DNA from: Planctomycetota bacterium
Lineage (GTDB): Bacteria > Planctomycetota > Phycisphaerae > WQYP01
Reading direction: 5' to 3'
NCBI GenBank assembly: GCA_021809365.1
Contig: JAKBAC010000160.1
Location: forward strand, 1 to 7,407
DNA: 7,407 nt
This document shows, one piece after another, positions 1-5,961 of the stretch. The position numbers and the translations under genes are program-made. Positions within the stretch are counted from its first letter, which is position 1. Every line of letters starts with the position of its first letter. Below the pieces are notes generated by a model that did not search any database, was not told where the DNA came from, and saw nothing but the letters and a program-made list of their open reading frames with translations.

Positions 1-233
1 GGGTTGTTCCCCCGCGTGACCTGCAGGAAGTTGGCCAATTCCAGTGTACTGACATAGAGCCTATGCCCCCATATTTCAAATTTGCAGCAGCGTCCGCTGG
101 TAGTGCAAATCGGCTGACGGATTGCAATATCGCAGTCGAGCTGTGCGTAAAGTTCACCCAGTTTCTCCAAGGCCCGTCCCGGCGGCGTATGGAGTGCCTG
201 TACAAAACCATCAATTTCCCGCAGCGCGTTCAT
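1..233 (-). CDS. YkgJ-family cysteine-cluster protein (3' part beyond the left edge)
   Basis: Reading leftward from an ATG at 233, 77 complete codons stay open to the window edge, so only the N-terminal part is present. The diagnostic stretch is at residues 43-61: C43, then SGRCC (C49, C50), then KFE and GHRLYV, followed by a TLELANF segment. This matches the YkgJ/UPF0153 family, small cytoplasmic proteins predicted to bind iron or zinc through clustered cysteines; their biochemical role is not settled. C34 is an additional cysteine. No convincing Shine-Dalgarno lies before ATG 233. An in-frame GTG at 248 is the only other usual start codon downstream of the preceding gene's stop. The gene follows the AhpD-like gene on the same strand after about 73 bases, so co-transcription is plausible. 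Family assignment is good; the exact start is uncertain. Confidence 0.8.
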   Translation of the reverse strand, partial: MNALREIDGFVQALHTPPGRALEKLGELYAQLDCDIAIRQPICTTSGRCCKFEIWGHRLYVSTLELANFLQVTRGNN

Positions 234-305
234 TTTGAGAGTATACACCAGCCGCCGTCCGTTGTGCCTGGGAAACCGCTTGCGATAGAGAGCCGGGTCA
301 TGGAT

Positions 306-848
306 TCATCCCGGCAGTTTACAGAATCCCTGCGACGGTATATCCAGCGCGGAGTTGAATTTAGAGGACAGATTCTGAAACGCAATAAGCCCTGTAATTT
401 CCACAATCGTGTCATCGGGCCATTGTTGTTTCAACCGCGCTCGCAATGCGTTATCTACCATATTAAGCGTCATGGCTTCGGAATATTCCAAGGCCAGAAG
501 CTCTTCCGGTGTAAAAAGCGGACTGTTTCGCCAATCTTGCAAAGCATCAATTTTATCCATCGCCACGCCACGCTTGGCCAGAGTCGCGGAATTAATATCG
601 ACGCAAAAAGCACAGTGGTTAATCTGCGATACCAGCACAGTCACCAAGGATCGCAGCGCGGGCGGCAACGGCGATTTCCGCCGATCCAATGCACCATACA
701 ACATTGCCACAGTCGCAAAGACCCAGGGCGACCGCCCCCACAGCAATCCCGGATCCAGTACCCTGCCATACTTCTTTTTCTGCTTCCGAAAAAAAAGCCG
801 AATAAACCACGGATATTCCGAAATTGCTCTAGCACCAACTGTCTGCAT
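306..848 (-). CDS. AhpD-like / carboxymuconolactone decarboxylase-fold protein
   Basis: This 180-residue protein has the length and helical pattern of the carboxymuconolactone decarboxylase/AhpD superfamily. Its core motif is at residues 74-94, SQINHCAFCVDIN followed by SATLAKRG, with the redox-type CxxC at C79 and C82. The C-terminus (NLSSKFNSALDIPSQGFC) is typical of family members annotated as peroxidase-related, so the protein looks complete. Members usually reduce peroxides through the CxxC pair or act as decarboxylases; here the substrate is unknown. There is no signal peptide or membrane segment, so it should be cytoplasmic. The ATG at 848 is supported by AGAGGA four bases upstream (853-858 on the plus strand). 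Relative to mycobacterial AhpD, the positions of the relay Glu and both His appear to be S67, F81 and N86, so classical alkylhydroperoxidase activity is doubtful. The YkgJ-type gene follows on the same strand. Confidence 0.88.
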   Translation of the reverse strand: MQTVGARAISEYPWFIRLFFRKQKKKYGRVLDPGLLWGRSPWVFATVAMLYGALDRRKSPLPPALRSLVTVLVSQINHCAFCVDINSATLAKRGVAMDKIDALQDWRNSPLFTPEELLALEYSEAMTLNMVDNALRARLKQQWPDDTIVEITGLIAFQNLSSKFNSALDIPSQGFCKLPG

Positions 849-885
849 ATATTCCTCTTACATAATTGTAGTCGGTGCGCAAATA

Positions 886-904
886 AAAGGTACCTGACAC
901 CTTT
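886..904. repeat. REP-like imperfect palindrome
   Basis: AAAGGT at 886-891 is mirrored by ACCTTT at 899-904 across a 7-base spacer, giving a compact stem-loop. The left part also contains the palindrome GGTACC (889-894). It lies between the two divergent genes, outside the better promoter elements. From memory, the core GGTACCTGACACC resembles short palindromes spread by REP-associated tyrosine transposases (RAYTs) in various bacteria. No transposase is in the window, so it would be a solitary copy. It could instead be an operator or a chance hairpin. Confidence 0.45.
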
Positions 905-936
905 GTTTACGACAATCGCATTTTCTAATACTGATA

Positions 937-964
937 TTGACATATTTGGGTCGGATTATAGAAT
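937..964 (+). promoter_or_regulatory. Candidate sigma70-type promoter for the DUF1080 gene
   Basis: A perfect TTGACA (-35) at 937-942 is followed after 16 bases by TAGAAT (959-964), which matches five of six bases of the -10 consensus. The start codon is at 1018, giving a 5' leader of about 45 bases that contains the palindrome TATTAGTAATA (991-1001) and a strong ribosome-binding site, GAGAGGA (1004-1010). The position relative to the gene and the quality of both boxes support the call. The host's promoter preferences are unknown, which limits confidence. Confidence 0.5.
955..960 (-). promoter_or_regulatory. Candidate leftward -10 box for the AhpD-like gene
   Basis: On the minus strand these bases read TATAAT, a perfect -10 hexamer facing the AhpD-like gene, whose start lies about 107 bases further on. 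No good -35 box is visible at the right distance; the best is CGGACT at 980-985, with a 19-base spacer and three matches. The hexamer overlaps the -10 box of the rightward promoter, so if both are used, transcription of the two divergent genes would be mechanically linked. Confidence 0.28.
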
Positions 965-1017
965 GCGATTCATTGCCGTAGTCCGGCAGGTATTAGTAAT
1001 AGCGAGAGGAACCACTT

Positions 1018-1734
1018 ATGTATTGGATCGCGCGGATGATTCAGCCCGTGAAGCAGGCCGGCATCGGCTTGCTGATTCTGTGTCTTGTCGCCGGTGTGTA
1101 CGCTGCACGGTCTGACCAAGCGGCCAACGCCGTGCCTCCCTCACATCCAAGTGTGATATTTAATGGGAAAGATCTCTCGGGTTGGACCCAGGTACCCGCG
1201 CATTCATGGATTGTTAAGAATGGAGCCATGACCAGCCTGGGCGTGGGCCGCGGGATGATCTACTCCGCGAAGAATTACAGCCACTATCGGCTTACGTTTG
1301 TAGCGCGGCAGATATCCGGTAACCACGCGGCCTGCTTTCTGATTTTCTGCACGCGGCCCAAGCCGGGTAAAAAGCCTCTGGATGCGCTGGCCGGGATTCA
1401 ATTTCAGATACCCACGGGCGACCACTGGGATTATCGCAAAGGCCATAACAACAGCGGCCGGGGCGAGTTTCATAAACTGCGCCACAGAAAATTCAACAGC
1501 CATAAATGGTATCGCGTTGACGTTCGTGTAAACGCTGCCGCCGGCACGGCCCGTGTGTACGTTGCCCAGCCTATTAACAGCAAGCCGGTAGAGGTGGCAA
1601 AATTTAAAAATAAGGCAGCGGGACGAGTCGGCCCCATCGCCTTTCAAATGCACAACGAAAAGTTGTTTGATCAATACAAAGATGTCACCATTGAAGAATA
1701 TCCGAACAGCCCGGCCCGGTCGCAAAAACCCTGA
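1018..1734 (+). CDS. Secreted DUF1080 (3-keto-disaccharide hydrolase-type) domain protein
   Basis: The 238-residue product starts with a short basic segment and a hydrophobic stretch (about residues 13-30) ending VYA-A, a plausible signal peptidase I site after residue 29, so export is expected. The mature part opens with the DUF1080 hallmark VIFNGKDLSGW (residues 46-56) and continues through a beta-rich body (SWIVKNGAM, HYRLTFVARQ, HKWYRVDVRV). It closes with GPIAFQMHNEKLFDQYKDVTIEE (split here: GPIAFQMHN at 205-213, then QYKDVTIEE at 219-227). This is a concanavalin-like jelly-roll fold that databases now label 3-keto-disaccharide hydrolase; many members are uncharacterised and may only bind sugars. 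The domain fills the mature protein, about 190 residues, as in single-domain members. The ATG at 1018 has GAGAGGA seven bases upstream. The gene is divergent from the AhpD-like gene and convergent with the pseudopilin gene, so it is probably a single-gene transcript. Substrate unknown. Confidence 0.9.
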   Translation: MYWIARMIQPVKQAGIGLLILCLVAGVYAARSDQAANAVPPSHPSVIFNGKDLSGWTQVPAHSWIVKNGAMTSLGVGRGMIYSAKNYSHYRLTFVARQISGNHAACFLIFCTRPKPGKKPLDALAGIQFQIPTGDHWDYRKGHNNSGRGEFHKLRHRKFNSHKWYRVDVRVNAAAGTARVYVAQPINSKPVEVAKFKNKAAGRVGPIAFQMHNEKLFDQYKDVTIEEYPNSPARSQKP

Positions 1735-1826
1735 TGGGATACTCTGGAACACGCGGCAGCCGCTGGGGTGGTTCAAGTTCAAGGCGCGGACAAGTTGCAA
1801 ATTAAGGAAATCGCGAAACGCAGTTC

Positions 1827-1856
1827 GTGTCGGAGCGTGTCGGAGCGTGTCGGAGT
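1827..1856. repeat. Three tandem copies of a 10-bp unit at a convergent gene end
   Basis: GTGTCGGAGC occurs at 1827-1836 and 1837-1846, and once more with a final T at 1847-1856. The last copy abuts the TAA stop codon of the minus-strand pseudopilin gene (1856-1858) and shares one base with it. The rest of the 121-bp gap after the DUF1080 gene shows only a weak 4-bp stem (1753-1763) and no T-tract terminator in either direction. The repeat has no obvious self-complementarity. Confidence 0.85.
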
Positions 1857-4800
1857 TATTGCGGCAGGAGTTTAAGTGCCACGATATGGGGCTGCACGGC
1901 AGTGCCGCGGTTGCAATAGGACCGATCTATAATTGCTTCAAAGCGTCGTGCACCTGCAAGAATAAATTCAGCGTTTGGATTCGTTGGGTCTGACGAGACT
2001 GAATCCCGTGTTGCAACGGCACCAATGGCTGTGCCCTGGGTCGCGTTATACCAGTCCGTTGGAGCATAGATCCCGCCGCCGCTAGTGTAAGCAGTATTCA
2101 TGCGCAACGCCTGAAGATAGCCGTAAACGGCAAAGGTGTCGCTACGCACGGTAATAAAATTGGCCACATCGGCCCAAACGGCATCGCGCTGCTGCAGCGT
2201 GGTCAGGGCCGCCAGGTTTTCCGATGGCATAAACGCTAAAAGCAAATCTCCAAGAGAGCGAAATCCGCCCCCGGCCGTATAGGTGGTGCCTGCGGGCATT
2301 GGATAACCGGGCGATTTGAAATCGCTGGTATCAATCATCGGGTTATCGGCGGTGCCGAATGTCAAAGTGGGAATAACGGTTCCGGCAGGTGCCCGATCCC
2401 GAAAGGCGATTGTGTCAGCTACAAGCTGCGATATATCCGCAATGCGTTGAGATTCCACGCCAACAGGCGCAACTATATTTATATTCGACAAACCCGCGTC
2501 GTCGGAAAAGGCCGAGAACAGCACGGCCTGGCCGGCGGTGTTGATATTGACCTTACCAGCCATTCGTACCAGATCATGAATGCCGTTGGGTAATGCGCCG
2601 GCGGCTGCGGAAGCGGTCTGATTGCGAGCCGTGAGTGTGATCATGGAAAGGATGGTGGGCGCGACATCGCCGGCAGCTCCCGTACCATTTGCGATAGCCG
2701 GTGCCAGGACCGGATTTAAGAAATCTGCGCTGGCGAAGGTCGCCGCAACCCGCGGATCGTAGGCAAAGTCCAGGTACAATGCTGCTTGAAAGGATTCACC
2801 TGGGCCTGCCGAGGAGGTCAGGATCGGATACTTGTAAGGAGCCGCCGCCGCCGTATCGACATAGTAAAGTCCGTTGTTGTAATACGTCGGCGAGGAGGTG
2901 GCGTAATTATTGGTTGGCGTTGCCGGCTTGGCCACAAGGGCCAATTGCTGGGATAAGCACTGCGGACCGGCGTTGGGGCCCCCATTAACCTGATAATTGG
3001 CCTCACGGGCGATACAGTTCAAATCGTCAAAATTAAACAGATCGCTGTTGCTGTCAATCGCTGCGCCAGGCGCTACGCTGGATTGGCCCCCATCCTGGCG
3101 ATCAAAAAGCTGAATTCCCGGATTGCCGCTGATGGAGGTGTTGTTCGGCAAACCCAGATCATTAAAAGGGACGGATGACGGTTCAGACAGTGCGGCGGTA
3201 GTGCTACGGGGTGACGGACCAGGACCGCTCTGCATCGCGAAGGCAAACTCAGTGTTATCACAGCCCCATCGTGGTTGTTTGATATTATCGCGCTGAATAT
3301 CCGCATACCATTGCGGACCGGCATCCGGCGGAAACCGCAACTGAGAAAAGTCATATTGCATGACATCCACGACGGCGTAACAGATGGTTCCCACGGTCAG
3401 AGGATTGGGAACGGGCCGCAGCAGTTGGATCGTTCCGGAAATTGGAACCTGTCCGCTTGATCCGATGACGTAAGGCGTTTGAATTCCGGAAGTAAGCATT
3501 GGGTCACCGACATCCGAGAGTACCACGGCAAATGGCCCGCCATTCCCGGCCGCATTGTTAAACGACCCAATCAAGCCGTCGGGTGGCTGTCCCGGCTGAG
3601 CCAGCGTACCAAGGTTAATCGTCAGACCGCTGGTGATCTCTCCATTGGCAACGCTACCATTGATCAGAAGTATCCACCCTTGGAGGCTTAGTGGCGTCGC
3701 CGTGGCAAAGGGGTTCATCAGTTCAACCGACCAGTGCTGGATCTGTGCCGTGGGATTCATATTGCCGGGACTGCCGGGCGGCTGTAGCTGCACTTCCATT
3801 TCATTAAGAAACGGCTGGGCGGTAATTCCATAATACGAGTTGGTATCGGCAACTCCGGTAAAACCAGGCGCCAGCGAAGTCCCCATAGCCGAGACCAGCG
3901 CTTGGGAAGATGCGTTGATGCCCAACGCCGGCACCTCCAGATATTCCCCGCCGATGCCGTCCGGCGCATTGGCAGCGGAAACATATTGAATTGCGGGCGG
4001 CTCTGCATCAATAGTTCCCATGCCGGCCGTGACTACGTCGCCATTTCCGTAGCGGTAGGCAAAATAATTAACAACGAAAGAGGCGGCGTGAATAGAGGTA
4101 AATCCGCAGGTGATCAGTGTTTCATAAAGTTCATTAGCCAGGGCACCGGCCGTCGCGGCGGCCTTGGCGGGGACCGTCGTGCTGATTGTCGTATTGAGAT
4201 TAATCCTGGCTGGTCCCAAATCTGGAATATATGTGGGGCTTCCCTGCGATCCGCTGCCGGCAACGCTTACCGGAGCGATACTGCGACTCCACGAACAGGT
4301 GGTGTAGATCCCCCGGTATCCCGCACCATACTGCGTTCCCGTTAAGCCTAGCGTCCCCGGCAACAACGCCGCCAAACGGCAGTAGAAGGGTGCGTCAAAT
4401 GCCCCGGCACCAGCCCCGCCGGCAGTGAGCATATCCATCTCGCTGTTAACGCCAAAAAGCGAAAGGTTCTCTCCAGAGACGGTTGGGCTTGGATATTGTA
4501 TCTCGTATTCGTCCATGGCCTGCTGCCAGTTGGGAAGGGTATAAAAGGAAGCGTGGTCGGAGTAGTTACCGATGCGGCCCGGCGTGCCGGCACCTCGGAT
4601 GCCAAGCTCAAGCGGATTGCCACCCGCCTGCGCGGCGGCGAAATCTCCGGAATCAATGTTTAAGCCGCCAAGATTGAAAATGGGGCAGGATGTGATAAAT
4701 GTGCCGTAAGCCGCGTATGGATCCGTCGATTCCGTCGTATTGGCGGCAGGTGTGGTAAATGGATTGGCAATCCACCCGGAATTAACATTTAATAATGCAG

Positions 4801-5833
4801 ACATGTCCATTACACGAATAGCGAAGCGGTAGCGTGTGCCATTCGGATCGCTATACGGCAGGAGATTCCAGTTTGCATCCAGTGTGCCGGTCGCTGTAAG
4901 CGGAGGGCTGCCGCCCGGAGTATACTGCCACCGGGGTTCCACCACCGCAGTGTTGGGTACCGTAATGCTTCCGGCACCTCCTGCATAGGAATAGGTAAAG
5001 TCATATTGACCGGTCGCCGGGTCATAAAGATACGGCGATAATTCGCTCAAAAGCGGCGCATTGACGGCTTGAGTACTGACCGCAGTCCAGGGGCTGCCGA
5101 CAGCGCCGGGAAAGGGTGTTCCGCTGGTACTGGAGGAGGCACCATAAATCCACCGCGTGGGGGCCGCGCCGGCGGGGCTGACAAATATTTCCTCTCCGGG
5201 GGAATAATTTGACTTAAGCTCATAAGGTAAATTAGAGACCAGCCACGGTTCACTTTCCGCATACTGCACTGGAGTCGGCTGCGATCCAACGAACACCGAT
5301 TGGTAGAATTCATCTGCGGTTGCGGGTTTATAGAGCACCGAAGAATAACCGGCACCCGACTCCGGGTAATCCCAGAAACGGGCGATTTGTCCCCCTTCCC
5401 TGGTGGTGGAATTATAGGAGTCGGGGTTAAATCCGCTTGCCAGGCCCGCAGCGGGGGAGTTATCAGCGGCATTGTAGATGCCCGCAGTGAGGGCTTGGCT
5501 ACTTAAGGGGCTGCCGGCTGGAATAACGTGCCCGGCCCCCGTCGTGTAGCTTTGCGTCGTGTAGGCCTGGTCCATTGTTCCATTAAGCATGATTCCGCGG
5601 AGTGTATTCAGCACGCCTTCTTGCGCAAAACTCATGCTGGTGGCGGAATTTTCTGCGTAAACCGTTTTCCGGTCCGCGCCGGCGGTGAGAATGAAGATCG
5701 TGCCCATCAGTGCCAGCAAAACCAGCATGGCCATAACCAGCAGCAAAATCATCCCGCGCATGCGTTGGAATGATGATGAGGGAACCGGGCCTCGGGTTGG
5801 CGGAGGAATGCGTTTCCACGTTTCTGAAATCAT
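1856..5833 (-). CDS. Very large GspK/PilX-like pseudopilin (type II secretion / type IV pilus class)
   Basis: This encodes 1325 residues. After a 26-residue basic, Pro-rich leader comes a pilin-like junction, RMRG then MILLLVMAMLVLLALMG (membrane helix about 28-50). This resembles a class III signal peptide cut after G27. There is no Glu at mature position 5, as in GspK minor pseudopilins. GspK-style Asn-rich motifs occur three times: SALLNVNSG (345-353), ARINLNTT (542-549) and GKVNINTA (1093-1100); the last two precede helical segments as in GspK helix-hairpin-helix regions. FRSLGDLL (1191-1198), SDTFAVYGYLQAL (1231-1243) and FEAIIDRSYC (1298-1307) resemble the end of GspK-like proteins. Residues about 697-775 look beta-rich and lamin-tail-like. 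GspK is usually 300-350 residues, so this is about four times longer. It should be anchored in the inner membrane with the body outside the cytoplasm. Only a weak AGAG precedes the ATG at 5833. Envelope pseudopilin class is likely; its specific machine is not shown here. Confidence 0.78.
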   Translation of the reverse strand: MISETWKRIPPPTRGPVPSSSFQRMRGMILLLVMAMLVLLALMGTIFILTAGADRKTVYAENSATSMSFAQEGVLNTLRGIMLNGTMDQAYTTQSYTTGAGHVIPAGSPLSSQALTAGIYNAADNSPAAGLASGFNPDSYNSTTREGGQIARFWDYPESGAGYSSVLYKPATADEFYQSVFVGSQPTPVQYAESEPWLVSNLPYELKSNYSPGEEIFVSPAGAAPTRWIYGASSSTSGTPFPGAVGSPWTAVSTQAVNAPLLSELSPYLYDPATGQYDFTYSYAGGAGSITVPNTAVVEPRWQYTPGGSPPLTATGTLDANWNLLPYSDPNGTRYRFAIRVMDMSALLNVNSGWIANPFTTPAANTTESTDPYAAYGTFITSCPIFNLGGLNIDSGDFAAAQAGGNPLELGIRGAGTPGRIGNYSDHASFYTLPNWQQAMDEYEIQYPSPTVSGENLSLFGVNSEMDMLTAGGAGAGAFDAPFYCRLAALLPGTLGLTGTQYGAGYRGIYTTCSWSRSIAPVSVAGSGSQGSPTYIPDLGPARINLNTTISTTVPAKAAATAGALANELYETLITCGFTSIHAASFVVNYFAYRYGNGDVVTAGMGTIDAEPPAIQYVSAANAPDGIGGEYLEVPALGINASSQALVSAMGTSLAPGFTGVADTNSYYGITAQPFLNEMEVQLQPPGSPGNMNPTAQIQHWSVELMNPFATATPLSLQGWILLINGSVANGEITSGLTINLGTLAQPGQPPDGLIGSFNNAAGNGGPFAVVLSDVGDPMLTSGIQTPYVIGSSGQVPISGTIQLLRPVPNPLTVGTICYAVVDVMQYDFSQLRFPPDAGPQWYADIQRDNIKQPRWGCDNTEFAFAMQSGPGPSPRSTTAALSEPSSVPFNDLGLPNNTSISGNPGIQLFDRQDGGQSSVAPGAAIDSNSDLFNFDDLNCIAREANYQVNGGPNAGPQCLSQQLALVAKPATPTNNYATSSPTYYNNGLYYVDTAAAAPYKYPILTSSAGPGESFQAALYLDFAYDPRVAATFASADFLNPVLAPAIANGTGAAGDVAPTILSMITLTARNQTASAAAGALPNGIHDLVRMAGKVNINTAGQAVLFSAFSDDAGLSNINIVAPVGVESQRIADISQLVADTIAFRDRAPAGTVIPTLTFGTADNPMIDTSDFKSPGYPMPAGTTYTAGGGFRSLGDLLLAFMPSENLAALTTLQQRDAVWADVANFITVRSDTFAVYGYLQALRMNTAYTSGGGIYAPTDWYNATQGTAIGAVATRDSVSSDPTNPNAEFILAGARRFEAIIDRSYCNRGTAVQPHIVALKLLPQ

Positions 5834-5882
5834 TGCTCTATTTTACTCTAAACATCTCTTTTCACCGCGTGTGGCTCGGGCA

Positions 5883-5904
5883 TAAAAGAGGACGGGCGCG
5901 TCCT
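5883..5904 (-). terminator. Probable intrinsic terminator after the lyase gene
   Basis: Read on the minus strand, AGGACG and CGTCCT form a perfect 6-bp stem around a CGCC loop (5904-5889), followed immediately by CTTTTAT. It lies 57 bases past the lyase stop codon and 49 bases before the pseudopilin start. It therefore probably ends lyase transcription and separates the two genes. The T-tract is short, so leakiness is possible. Confidence 0.55.
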
Positions 5905-5961
5905 GAAACGCTGCCCGCCCCCGATGAATCAACTTCCGAGCGTGTTGACGCAAGTTTCGAA

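Larger units (their letters stand above)
914..970. repeat. 9-bp inverted repeat bracketing the divergent promoter
   Basis: AATCGCATT at 914-922 and AATGCGATT at 962-970 are exact reverse complements, with 39 bases between them. The space between the arms contains the TTGACA box, and the right arm overlaps the -10 box of the rightward promoter. Two such half-sites could bind a dimeric or looping regulator of the flanking divergent genes. The symmetry is read directly from the sequence; the operator role is inferred. Confidence 0.5.

Noticed and set aside
230..308. Read-through fusion of the AhpD-like and YkgJ-type proteins, because the sequence after TGA (306-308) stays in frame into the YkgJ-type protein.
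   Set aside because: The AhpD-like protein ends exactly where its family normally ends, and there is no sign of TGA recoding; being in frame has a one-in-three chance.
1072..1083. Lipoprotein lipobox around Cys22 of the DUF1080 protein.
   Set aside because: The preceding residues are L-I-L; position -1 lacks the required Gly, Ala or Ser, and a normal signal peptidase I site lies further on.
63..1115. A 350-codon open frame on the plus strand spanning the left region.
   Set aside because: It runs antisense to the well-recognised YkgJ-type and AhpD-like genes, crosses the divergent promoter region and overlaps the DUF1080 start; its translation is low in complexity and resembles no family I know.
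1753..1763. GCGG-CAG-CCGC hairpin as a terminator for the DUF1080 or pseudopilin gene.
   Set aside because: The stem is only 4 bp and no T-tract follows on either strand.
2701..5773. Several 60-150 codon frames on both strands inside the pseudopilin gene.
   Set aside because: They are alternative-frame readings of one continuous 1325-codon gene, without recognisable motifs or ribosome-binding sites.
5840..5868. A TAAAAT box (5840-5845, minus strand) as a promoter for the pseudopilin gene.
   Set aside because: It would leave essentially no leader before the ATG at 5833, and the matching -35 position reads GCGGTG, which is a poor match.
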